Positions 1-7,050 are shown, counted from the first letter of the stretch. The stretch: 15,810 bases of DNA from JBFXJF01 sp050175155 (GCA_050175155.1 JBFXJF010000035.1:1-15810); one strand, 5' to 3'. Notes: generated by a model from the sequence alone, not told the origin. Numbers and translations: made by a program.

Positions 1-1836
1 GATTATTATAAACTTATTTGGGATTTTTCTATTTACGATGATGATTTTATTGACAACGACAGTCAGTCGGATTTGGGACTTAACGACATTAAAATAAAAT
101 TTTTATCAACAAGTAAAAAAGAGCTTTCTTTGTACACAAATCATGATACAGGAACGGTGATAATAATCGAAAATCTAACTGATAAATGGACATTGAATAA
201 AATTAAGGATTTTGCTGTAGACATTACAACCTTTTCACCTATTAAACTATATGCAGAAAGTCAAATTGATGAAAATGCATTTTCTATAAAAATTTATCGA
301 GATAGCCAACTTTTATCATTCCTAGATGATAAAGGGAAACCAACAGATATAAACACTTTTGAGATCGAGTATCTAAAATCGCTAATAGAAAACGAAGCGA
401 TTTATCGCATAGATGATGGACTATTTAATGAAATGACTGGGGATATAAGCTTTAATTTAACAAGTGGTCCAAATGGGAACACTAGTCAAATTTTAACAAA
501 CATTAAAGAATTTAGAAACTGGGAAACTTTCAAGCAAGGAAAAAAGCAAAATTTATTTGATACATCTACTAAATGTGGTGATTTTCGTTTTAATACTTAC
601 ATTTTTAATTTCGATAAAAAATCATTTAAAGATTTTAACGTATTAAACCGGGAACAAAGAAATTTTCTAAAAAAATATAATATTTACTTATATAGAGATG
701 GAGCAAGGGTTTTACCATATGGAAATGCAGGAATTGATTGGTTGGAAATTGAAAAATTACGTGCTGAAACACGCGCAGGTGATTACTTTAGTCAAGGGCA
801 ATTAGTAGGTCAAATTTTTACATCTAGAGAAAAAAATCCTGCTTTTCAAGATAAGACTAGCCGAGAAGGTTTGATTATTTCGGGTTTAGAGTTTGACAAA
901 CTAAAGGCTATTTACCGTTTAATATTAGAGTATGTAAAAATGAAATATTTTGATATGCAAAAAAAGCGAGAACTAAACCGTGTAAAAGCTGATGAAGCAA
1001 AAGAAGACACTGTAACCAATCAAATAGAACAAGTTATGTCCAAAAATAAAGAGAATCCTGAATTTCTAAAGGATATTCATTCAATACAAGCAAAGTATAA
1101 TAAAACCATGGTTGTTTATAAGCAAAAACTCGATATCGTCGAACAACTTGCTGGTGCAGGCATGTCTATAGAGATATCATCGCATGAGCTTTATTCATCG
1201 ATGATTAAGCTAGGATCAAAAATATTGAGAGAAGAAGAAATAATAAATAATCTGTCTAATCAAATAGATATTGAGATTCTAAAAAATGTGAATTCTGATA
1301 CCAAACTTTTACATAAGATTGCCTTGCATCAACTTGATAATATTCAGAAATTATTAGTATCAAGCAAACAACGAATTAAAAAAATTAAAGTAAATGATGA
1401 AATTATAGAAATAACAAATTTGTATAAGGAAAAACTCATAAAAAAATCAATCAATTTAGAATTAATTAATGCAACAAAAACGATAATTGCGGAAACCATT
1501 GATGCAGTAATCTATCAAACAATATGCAATTTAATAGATAACTCTATATATTGGCTAGATAATGAAGAAATATTTAATCGCGAGATATTAATAAATTTTG
1601 ATCAACATAATAATCGAATTATCTTTGCTGACAATGGTCCGGGCATTGAACCCGAAGATGCTCCATATGTTTTTGATGCTTTCTTTTCAGGCAAAGGAGT
1701 GAAGGGGCGAGGATTAGGGTTATATATTTCTAAGAGATTATTAAATAAATATGATTTTGATATTCGAATAGCAAAAAAACCAGAAAGAATCCTCAATGGC
1801 GCTAATTTTATTATTGATTTTAGTGGAAAGGAATAG
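1..1836 (+). CDS. GHKL ATPase, Hsp90/MORC-like plus histidine-kinase-type ATPase domain (5' partial)
   Basis: The reading frame is open from base 1, so the gene begins before the window; the TTG at 73 is only an internal codon. The middle part (about 685-880) carries a YRDG.RVLPYG motif, DWL, and further on a TSREGLI motif, which I associate with the second domain of Hsp90/MORC-type ATPases; the matching N-terminal ATPase domain would lie mostly off-window. A charged helical linker (about 940-1140) leads to a possible phosphoacceptor-like SSHEL (His codon 1183-1185). A C-terminal HATPase_c domain follows, with the N-box NLIDNS (about 1528-1545), DNGPG (from 1630) and GRGLGL (about 1705-1722), all intact. 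It ends 4 nt before a receiver-like gene, so the two are probably co-transcribed. No membrane segment or sensor domain is visible, so a cytosolic protein is expected. The ATPase fold is clear; whether it phosphorylates its neighbour or acts as a MORC-like DNA-associated ATPase is undecided. Confidence 0.8.
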   Translation, partial: DYYKLIWDFSIYDDDFIDNDSQSDLGLNDIKIKFLSTSKKELSLYTNHDTGTVIIIENLTDKWTLNKIKDFAVDITTFSPIKLYAESQIDENAFSIKIYRDSQLLSFLDDKGKPTDINTFEIEYLKSLIENEAIYRIDDGLFNEMTGDISFNLTSGPNGNTSQILTNIKEFRNWETFKQGKKQNLFDTSTKCGDFRFNTYIFNFDKKSFKDFNVLNREQRNFLKKYNIYLYRDGARVLPYGNAGIDWLEIEKLRAETRAGDYFSQGQLVGQIFTSREKNPAFQDKTSREGLIISGLEFDKLKAIYRLILEYVKMKYFDMQKKRELNRVKADEAKEDTVTNQIEQVMSKNKENPEFLKDIHSIQAKYNKTMVVYKQKLDIVEQLAGAGMSIEISSHELYSSMIKLGSKILREEEIINNLSNQIDIEILKNVNSDTKLLHKIALHQLDNIQKLLVSSKQRIKKIKVNDEIIEITNLYKEKLIKKSINLELINATKTIIAETIDAVIYQTICNLIDNSIYWLDNEEIFNREILINFDQHNNRIIFADNGPGIEPEDAPYVFDAFFSGKGVKGRGLGLYISKRLLNKYDFDIRIAKKPERILNGANFIIDFSGKE

Positions 1837-1840
1837 CAAA

Positions 1841-3133
1841 ATGGAATGTAATAATGGAATGTTAGTATATATTGATGATAAATATAATGTCGAAAAAGAG
1901 TGTATAGAATTAATTAAAAGCATGAATGAAAGTCAATATCTACACATGGTTTTTAAAGAAATCCCACCCAATGATTTTTTTCAGAAGAATCGATACACTA
2001 TTTCTATGGTGATTATGGATTGGGTGCTATGGGAGGAAAAAAATGAATTTGAAAGTGAAAAAGAAAAGCTAGAGTATAAACTAAAGGTAGAGAAACTCAT
2101 TGACTCAAATATTGATTTTATTTCTTATATTATAAGTAATAATTTACCTATTATAATATTCGCAAGACAAGATGAAACCAATTTAAAAAAAGTAATTGAG
2201 GAAAAGAATAAAACTCTTAAAGATAAAATGCAGTCTTTATTGCATATATCAAATAAAAAGAGTGATTTAAAAAATGTCATTAATGAGTGGTATAATAAAA
2301 TGCCAAGTGTAAAAATATTTGATTATATTAATCAAGAAATTCAACGTGCAAAAATTGATTTTTTTGCAGATATGATTATTTCTAATAATACTTGGATAAA
2401 ATCACTTTGGTGTTCAATTCGCGATGAAAAGAATATAAACCCAGAAATGAAAGAAGAAAAAAACAGATTAAGTGAAGTTTCAATCGAATTTGCTCATTTC
2501 ATTTTTAATGGTATCAAAAATAGAATGGGGAATATAACCGAATTTGCAAAAGAGGATTACTTGAAAGTTATTGATGGTTTAAATGAAAGTGATATTAATG
2601 ATTATAAACGTTTATTAGAAAATTCTAGATATATTCCTGATGAAAAGATAGATAAAAATTCAGTTATGTCTGGTGATTTGTACTCTAATGGCGAAAAATA
2701 TTGTATTAATGTGCGAGCAGATTGTGATACAGCACGAATAAATGGTGATGTTACTGTGTATGTTGTAAGTGGAAAATCCATAACTGAAATAGATTTTTTA
2801 AATAAAAAAATATGCTCTAAATGTTGTACTGAGCATGAACACCCTTCACCATTTTTAGGGAATTATTTGGAACTATTATATAATGATGTGAATGTTACAA
2901 TTCCTTATATTGCGGGTCAAAAAATTATACAGTTTAATCTTAAAGATTTAGATGTAGTTAAGTATGACGTTTCAACAAAAAGTTTTGAGAAAGTTAACGG
3001 TGAAAATAAATATAAATATAGTAGAATAGGACGAGTACTTCCACCATATTCCCAAAAAGTACAACAAAGATTTTCTCAATATATGACTAGGTTAGGATTG
3101 GATTCTATACCAAAATCATTTATTACTAAATAA
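1841..3133 (+). CDS. Receiver-like protein with unknown C-terminal domain, partner of the upstream GHKL ATPase
   Basis: The ATG at 1841 is preferred over an in-frame upstream ATG at 1796, because GGAAAGGA sits just ahead of it and it lies 4 nt after the upstream stop; this gives 430 residues. The N-terminus resembles a response-regulator receiver: VYIDD (acidic D12, D13), MVIMDW with candidate phosphoacceptor D60, and a hydrophobic strand LPIIIFA near 102-108. At that strand a normal receiver has Thr/Ser, but here it is Ala, and no clear conserved Lys follows, so the domain may be degenerate. No HTH or other known output domain is recognisable. The C-terminal half contains an ADCD motif (293-296), a Cys/His cluster (C325, C328, C329, H332, H334) that could bind zinc, and a closing RIGRVLPPY segment (395-403). 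Function is unknown; the pairing suggests a two-component-like module. Confidence 0.7.
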   Translation: MECNNGMLVYIDDKYNVEKECIELIKSMNESQYLHMVFKEIPPNDFFQKNRYTISMVIMDWVLWEEKNEFESEKEKLEYKLKVEKLIDSNIDFISYIISNNLPIIIFARQDETNLKKVIEEKNKTLKDKMQSLLHISNKKSDLKNVINEWYNKMPSVKIFDYINQEIQRAKIDFFADMIISNNTWIKSLWCSIRDEKNINPEMKEEKNRLSEVSIEFAHFIFNGIKNRMGNITEFAKEDYLKVIDGLNESDINDYKRLLENSRYIPDEKIDKNSVMSGDLYSNGEKYCINVRADCDTARINGDVTVYVVSGKSITEIDFLNKKICSKCCTEHEHPSPFLGNYLELLYNDVNVTIPYIAGQKIIQFNLKDLDVVKYDVSTKSFEKVNGENKYKYSRIGRVLPPYSQKVQQRFSQYMTRLGLDSIPKSFITK

Positions 3134-3205
3134 TATAGTTTTCCTCTAGCAGAAACACTTTTATATTTTTACTTTAAAATATATTGAATATTTTACAAAA
3201 ATATA

Positions 3206-3233
3206 AGAGAAATGTGAGCAAAAAAATTTCTCT
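3206..3233 (+). terminator. Weak hairpin downstream of the receiver-like gene
   Basis: AGAGAAAT (3206-3213) pairs with ATTTCTCT (3226-3233) around a 12-nt A-rich loop. It lies about 70 bases past the stop. There is no T-run after the stem, so it is at best a poor intrinsic terminator or an RNA-stabilising hairpin. Confidence 0.2.
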
Positions 3234-3428
3234 GAATCTATCAAACTTTTATTAAGAATTAGTTATATTTATTTGTGTTTAATACAAAAAAGATAAATTA
3301 TGAAAGTAACAGCAAGTGAAATCACTGTAATAGTTTAATTTAAAAATTGTACTCTATAATAAAGAAAGTTATTGATTTCCTACATACCATAGTAAAAGTC
3401 AAGAAATGAGATGGTCATTTGATTGTCG

Positions 3429-3457
3429 TTGAAAGCATCTTTCATTCTGTTCATAAT
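3429..3457 (+). promoter_or_regulatory. Predicted sigma-A promoter of the TIR operon
   Basis: TTGAAA (3429-3434) and CATAAT (3452-3457) are separated by exactly 17 bases; each hexamer has one mismatch to consensus. It faces the TIR genes, about 150 bp upstream of the first start codon. In such AT-rich DNA chance matches are common, which limits confidence. Confidence 0.45.
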
Positions 3458-3461
3458 GAAA
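3440..3461. repeat. Inverted repeat over the -10 region (possible operator)
   Basis: TTTCATT (3440-3446) and AATGAAA (3455-3461) form a perfect 7-bp inverted repeat with an 8-bp centre that spans the predicted -10 box. A protein bound here would block the promoter. No regulator gene sits beside the TIR pair. A second small hairpin (GAAAG-CAT-CTTTC, 3431-3443) overlaps it. Confidence 0.3.
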
Positions 3462-3607
3462 AATAGTATATTTCAATAACGTTTAGTTTAGATGGATTAT
3501 AACAAGTTGTATAGTATTTATAAAAACCATCGATCAAAATAATAGATAGAAAATATAATTAAACAAGAATATCCAAATTAATAGATATTATTAGGGAGGC
3601 ATTTAAT

Positions 3608-4156
3608 ATGGAATATCCAAGACACAAAATTTTTATAAGTTATTATCATTATGAGGACCAATATTATAAGAATAAACTAGAGGATATGTTAGATAATGAG
3701 TATGCAATATCTAGATCTGTTCAAATAGGTGATATTGATCCAAACAACAATACGGAATATACTCGTCAAATAATAAGAGATAACTACTTACGAGACTCAA
3801 CCGTAACAATTGTTTTAATAGGAAAAAACACATGGAAAAGAAAACATGTTGATTGGGAAATCTATTCAAGTATGAGAGATACGAGCAGTAATCCGCGGTC
3901 TGGGGTAATAGGTATTATATTGCCAATGAGAGAGGATTTTGGTAAGGGAACCCCTTTTAATAAATATACAATTCCTCCAAGATTAGCAGATAATCTCGAT
4001 AATAAGTACGTTAGCATTTACGATTGGTCAGATAATCCAAACTTTTACCAAAAAATAATACATGAATCTTTTTTAAGACGAACACAAATCAATCCTAATT
4101 TAAGCAGATCAATGTTTGGACGAAACCGTAGTGATGATGAGACCAGATGGTTTTAA
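3608..4156 (+). CDS. ThsB-like TIR protein (DUF1863 / MTH538 TIR-like family)
   Basis: This 182-residue soluble protein is essentially one TIR-like domain. It starts at the ATG after the strong site GGGAGG (3594-3599, 8-nt spacing). Visible family marks are the first strand and loop KIFISYYHYED (7-17), a second strand before the acidic GDIDPNNN region, the hydrophobic strand VTIVLIG (66-72), and VDWEI (81-85) with E84 as candidate catalytic glutamate, the usual place in ThsB-type TIR domains. ThsB proteins of Thoeris sense phage infection and convert NAD+ to a cyclic ADP-ribose isomer that activates a SLOG-containing effector. The next gene, 1 nt downstream, encodes a TIR-SLOG protein, which fits the signal-producer role. 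The 182-residue length suits the family. The NAD-cyclase activity is inferred. Confidence 0.82.
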   Translation: MEYPRHKIFISYYHYEDQYYKNKLEDMLDNEYAISRSVQIGDIDPNNNTEYTRQIIRDNYLRDSTVTIVLIGKNTWKRKHVDWEIYSSMRDTSSNPRSGVIGIILPMREDFGKGTPFNKYTIPPRLADNLDNKYVSIYDWSDNPNFYQKIIHESFLRRTQINPNLSRSMFGRNRSDDETRWF

Positions 4157-4157
4157 T

Positions 4158-6113
4158 ATGTATTATAAACGTCCTTTAGAAATTAAACTAATTTGGGATT
4201 CGGCTTTTGAAAAGGGCAATGACTATGCTGAACTAATTTATCAAAACTTTATGAGAAACGAAGACATCGCTATTGATTATAATTTGAATATTCCTGTTTA
4301 CTTTTTAACAAAACCAGACCCAAATCTTATGAAGTCCAGTTCAATAAGCACCATCTACTTTGTTTTTGTTGATGACAACATGATTATAAATAGAAAACTT
4401 TGGGAACCAATTTTTATCGAACTAGAAAAATATGTCAAACAAGAATCCTATCATTTAGTACCAATCAAATTTTCGTCATATGCTTTTATTACTTTTGAAA
4501 GTTTTAAATTATTAAATTTTTATATTGAAGATGATAAGACAAAATTTGATAAATTTTTACTTGCAGCAGCTTATTCAATTTATAGAATTGTTTTTAACAA
4601 TAGTAAAACTGAAAAAATCGATATACCATTATTCTTAAGTCATGCAAAAAGGACTAAAGGGGAAGATATAGCTAAGAATATTATTAAGTATATTTCGAAT
4701 AGTAAATCACCGGTAAAAGTTTTTTTTGATGAAAATGATATTCATTATGGTGAAAGATTTGATATTATAATTGAAGATAATCTTAAGAAATCTGCATTAG
4801 TAGTTTTACATACAGATGGATATTCGAGTAGAGAATTTTGTAGAAGAGAGCTTATGCTTGCAAAAAAATATGAAAGACCAATAGTTTTAGTGGATTATCT
4901 TGAAAAAGGTGAAAATCGAAGTTTTCCTTATATGGGTAATACAAAAACAATTAGGGTTGAAAAAAACATTAATTACTTTAAATTAATCTTTGAAATACTG
5001 AAAGAATCTATCCGATTAGAATATTTCAAGCAAAAAAATCAATCAATCGTCGAGTTTTTTCATTCTGATTTCAGCAAAACCCGAGTGATACCATACCCGC
5101 CAGAACTTCTTACAATGGCCTTTGGTGATAACACAAAGGAAGTGATTATTTACCCAAACCCTATCTTGGGAAATGAAGAAGTTCATATATTAAAAACCCA
5201 GAATCCGAACAAATCTTTTTTGACTCCTATACTTTATGTGACATCAACAAAAAACTATAGAGAGATGTTAAATGGACACGCGATATCCTTTTCTATATCT
5301 GAATCATCAGATATGAGCGATTCAAAAGATAAACTTTATAGAAGTCAAGAAATGTTGGTAAACATATCAAGATATTTGATAGCAAGTGGATCGAAATTGG
5401 TTTATACAGGTAGTATTATTTACCCCAAATTTAATTTTCTTGATATCCTGATTGAACAATTAAAAACATATAAAGAATGGATTGAAGAAAAAGAAGGAAT
5501 ATCAAAAGATTCATTAGAGTATTTGTACTTGAAAAAGAGTTCAAACAATATTAGTAAATCTCAATTAGCCAGTGTTGCAAGTGTGGCTAATCTAAAATCT
5601 ATTGATCCGATTGTTACATCAGATATTGACGAAATTAACGAGAGTCTCTCTCTAACAAAAATTAGAGAGCAAGCTTCTCAAATAGTAACCGCAAGTATTT
5701 TTATAGGGGGAAAAGATCAAGGGTATTTAGGTGTAATGCCTGGAGTTTTAGAGGAATTTCTGATTGCTATAAAAAATAAGAAGTCAATATTTCTTTTAGG
5801 AGCTTTTGGTGGCATAGTCTCTGAAATTATCAAGTTGATAGATCAACAGCCTGAACAAACCATAATTTCAAATGACTATCAAGTAAAACAAAAACAAGAA
5901 TTCTTTAATGAGTATAATAAGTATGCAGTAAACAATGATTTAAAATCGATGGATTTTAGCAAAATAGCACAACTCATTAGAAAAATTAAAATATCAGATT
6001 TAAACAACGGATTAACAAATCAAGAAAACTTCGAATTATTTAGATCAGACGATCCAGATCTTGTTTCTTCTTTAATTTTAAAAGGTCTCTCAAAAATAGT
6101 TGTACAAATTTGA
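4158..6113 (+). CDS. TIR-SLOG (STALD-type) effector with an extra N-terminal TIR-like domain
   Basis: The ATG at 4158 lies 1 nt after the upstream stop and gives 651 residues; an in-frame TTG at 4116 would overlap the upstream gene and is less likely. No good ribosome binding site is seen, so translation is probably coupled. Residues about 1-150 look like a divergent TIR-like fold (KLIWDSAF near 10-17; STIYFVFVDD near 64-73). Residues about 153-270 are a full TIR domain: IPLFLSHAKR (156-165), VKVFFDENDI, SALVVLHTD, and SREFCRRELML with candidate catalytic E231. Residues about 370-560 form a SLOG domain of the Sir2/TIR-associated (STALD) kind: GSKLVYTGS (411-419), then GGKDQGYLGVMPG (517-529), EE (532-533) and LLGAFGG (546-552). 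In Thoeris ThsA a SLOG domain binds the cyclic ADP-ribose signal and switches on a SIR2 NADase; here a TIR domain takes the effector position. The likely output is NAD+ depletion (inferred). Confidence 0.8.
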   Translation: MYYKRPLEIKLIWDSAFEKGNDYAELIYQNFMRNEDIAIDYNLNIPVYFLTKPDPNLMKSSSISTIYFVFVDDNMIINRKLWEPIFIELEKYVKQESYHLVPIKFSSYAFITFESFKLLNFYIEDDKTKFDKFLLAAAYSIYRIVFNNSKTEKIDIPLFLSHAKRTKGEDIAKNIIKYISNSKSPVKVFFDENDIHYGERFDIIIEDNLKKSALVVLHTDGYSSREFCRRELMLAKKYERPIVLVDYLEKGENRSFPYMGNTKTIRVEKNINYFKLIFEILKESIRLEYFKQKNQSIVEFFHSDFSKTRVIPYPPELLTMAFGDNTKEVIIYPNPILGNEEVHILKTQNPNKSFLTPILYVTSTKNYREMLNGHAISFSISESSDMSDSKDKLYRSQEMLVNISRYLIASGSKLVYTGSIIYPKFNFLDILIEQLKTYKEWIEEKEGISKDSLEYLYLKKSSNNISKSQLASVASVANLKSIDPIVTSDIDEINESLSLTKIREQASQIVTASIFIGGKDQGYLGVMPGVLEEFLIAIKNKKSIFLLGAFGGIVSEIIKLIDQQPEQTIISNDYQVKQKQEFFNEYNKYAVNNDLKSMDFSKIAQLIRKIKISDLNNGLTNQENFELFRSDDPDLVSSLILKGLSKIVVQI

Positions 6114-6312
6114 ACAGAATTCAAGTTTTTTTAAAAAGCAATTATTTAAGCTATCAGTTTCTATATTCCCATTATAGTAATATTTGTTAATATTTATTTT
6201 TATGTGTAGAAGAGTTCTGCTTCTCACTATTCTTTCGGTGCATAATGAAAATGAATTTATAGTATTAAGACTAATGATTCAAATCTAACTGGAACTTCCA
6301 TATAAGAACGCT

Positions 6313-6343
6313 AACTTTGATACAACAAATATCAAAGTTTTTT
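6313..6343 (+). terminator. Rho-independent terminator 1 after the TIR operon
   Basis: A perfect 10-bp stem, AACTTTGATA (6313-6322) with TATCAAAGTT (6330-6339), closes a 7-nt loop and runs into a T6 tract (6338-6343). It lies about 200 bases past the stop of the TIR-SLOG gene and is a textbook intrinsic terminator. Confidence 0.8.
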
Positions 6344-6377
6344 CATTAAATAGGCTTATTTTGGGTAAAAATAAGAG

Positions 6378-6423
6378 AAAAAGCTCTAAAATTGGTAGAA
6401 AGAACCATCTTTAGAGCTTTTTT
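6378..6423 (+). terminator. Rho-independent terminator 2
   Basis: AAAGCTCTAAA (6380-6390) pairs with TTTAGAGCTTT (6410-6420), followed by a T-run to 6423. The loop contains a second short stem (GGT/ACC). A-rich sequence on the other side could make it work in both directions. It follows terminator 1 by about 40 bases. Confidence 0.75.
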
Positions 6424-6436
6424 GCTTTTATTCATG

Positions 6437-6520
6437 TTGCACTATTTAATTATTGCTTGTTTGAAATTGCACTATTTAATTATTACTTGTTTAAATTTGA
6501 AATATTTAATTATTGTGTAT
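6437..6520. repeat. Three-copy 30-bp tandem repeat
   Basis: The units begin at about 6437, 6467 and 6497, period exactly 30. Each starts TTGCACTATTTAATTATT or a close variant and continues into a TTGTTT-type segment; the third copy is partial and diverged (TTGAAATATTTAATTATT). The copies sit just after the terminators and outside any gene. Exact periodic sites are typical of protein-binding arrays such as IS21-type transposon ends or iterons. Confidence 0.75.
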
Positions 6521-6691
6521 TTTTCTAAAAAGAGGTCAATTTGTATTTAACTGTCTACTTTTATTATATCACTGTAATGTTATCAAGCCTTTTTTCTTTG
6601 ACAGAAATGGAAAAAACTCCTATCCGCCAATTTTTAAGAAACCAGTCGTAGTCATAATGCAGTCTATTTATTGGTCTCTTTTTACTTTTCA

Positions 6692-6729
6692 TATCAACAA
6701 TTTAACGATTTATCAACTATTTAACGATT
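6692..6729. repeat. Two-copy 19-bp tandem repeat
   Basis: TATCAACAATTTAACGATT (6692-6710) is followed directly by TATCAACTATTTAACGATT (6711-6729), with one mismatch. It lies about 60-100 bp upstream of the restriction-operon promoter, so it could be a regulator-binding site, or a leftover of a mobile-element end. Confidence 0.65.
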
Positions 6730-6789
6730 ATCTCACTTTTTACAATTTGAGAAAATTAAGAATAAAAAAGAGATTAATTTTATATTCTA

Positions 6790-6818
6790 TAGACAATTTG
6801 ATAGAAAAGTGCTATACT
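6790..6818 (+). promoter_or_regulatory. Promoter of the XRE-hsdRMS operon
   Basis: TAGACA (6790-6795) and TATACT (6813-6818), each one mismatch from consensus, are separated by 17 bases. Transcription would begin near 6825, about 28 bases before the regulator's start codon, which is preceded by AAGGAG (6841-6846). Confidence 0.65.
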
Positions 6819-6838
6819 TACTACAAGATGTCTACAAG
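6790..6838. promoter_or_regulatory. Candidate operator repeats around the restriction promoter
   Basis: Two CTACAAG direct repeats (6821-6827 and 6832-6838) lie 11 bp apart, one helical turn, over the expected transcription start. A TAGACA/TGTCTA inverted pair (6790-6795 and 6829-6834) brackets the -35 and start region. Both could be targets of the XRE protein encoded immediately downstream, giving autoregulation. The repeats are seen; the function is inferred. Confidence 0.35.
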
Positions 6839-6852
6839 CAAAGGAGATAATT

Positions 6853-7050
6853 ATGAATTATAAAAAACTAGTTAAAGAAATAAGAGAGAAGCTAATTATT
6901 ACACAAGAAGAATTAGCAGGTCTTTTAGGCGTTTCTTATGCTTCTATTAATAGGTGGGAAACTGGTAAGCATGAACCTACAACTAAAATCAAACGAAAAA
7001 TAGTTGAGTTTTGCAAGCAAAATAAAATTGATTTGGAGGGGAAAGAATAA
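6853..7050 (+). CDS. Small XRE-family HTH regulator of the R-M operon
   Basis: This 65-residue protein is almost entirely one Cro/C1-type helix-turn-helix: ITQEELAGLLGVSYASINRWETGKHEPTTK spans the scaffold and recognition helices (about residues 15-45), with the family marks QEELA, GVS and NRWE.G. It starts after AAGGAG with a 6-nt spacer. Its stop overlaps the first base of hsdR (TAATG), so it is translationally coupled to the restriction subunit. Controller proteins of this size are well known in type II R-M systems, where they delay restriction after entry. By position this protein would autoregulate the operon from the repeats just upstream, which is inferred. No dimerisation domain beyond the HTH is visible. 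Confidence 0.85.
   Translation: MNYKKLVKEIREKLIITQEELAGLLGVSYASINRWETGKHEPTTKIKRKIVEFCKQNKIDLEGKE

Larger units (their letters stand above)
3134..3607. other. 474-bp noncoding gap before the TIR operon
   Basis: No convincing gene is visible on either strand of this very AT-rich gap. It holds a weak hairpin after the receiver-like gene (3206-3233), a small inverted repeat around 3309-3328 (AGTGA-aa-TCACT core), and a promoter with an overlapping inverted repeat (3429-3461). It ends with the strong ribosome binding site GGGAGG at 3594-3599. The roughly 150 bases between the predicted promoter and the start codon would form a long AT-rich leader with no motif I recognise. Confidence 0.6.
6114..6852. 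other. 739-bp noncoding gap between the TIR and R-M operons
   Basis: This gap holds, in order, a small hairpin (AGAAG/CTTCT, 6208-6224), two intrinsic terminators (6313-6343 and 6378-6423), a three-copy 30-bp tandem repeat (6437-6520), a doubtful minus-strand small ORF (6564-6692), a two-copy 19-bp tandem repeat (6692-6729), and the promoter and ribosome binding site of the restriction operon (6790-6846). A + strand frame of about 116 codons (6513-6863) runs through the promoter, starts at TTG without a ribosome binding site and looks random, so it is not called. The density of repeats suggests remnants of mobile-element ends. Confidence 0.6.

Noticed and set aside
1796..1840. In-frame upstream ATG for the receiver-like gene
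   Set aside because: It would add 15 hydrophobic residues overlapping the ATPase gene; the ATG at 1841 has GGAAAGGA just before it and fits the usual start of a receiver domain.
6208..6224. AGAAG/CTTCT hairpin as a terminator of the TIR operon
   Set aside because: Only a 5-bp stem with no T-run; two much better terminators follow at 6313 and 6378.
6437..6729. The repeats as a CRISPR array
   Set aside because: Units are directly adjacent or nearly identical over their full period, with no variable spacers, and no cas genes are present.
6513..6863. A + strand frame of about 116 codons ahead of the XRE gene
   Set aside because: It begins at TTG without a ribosome binding site, has no recognisable domain, and runs through tandem repeats and the predicted promoter into the regulator gene.
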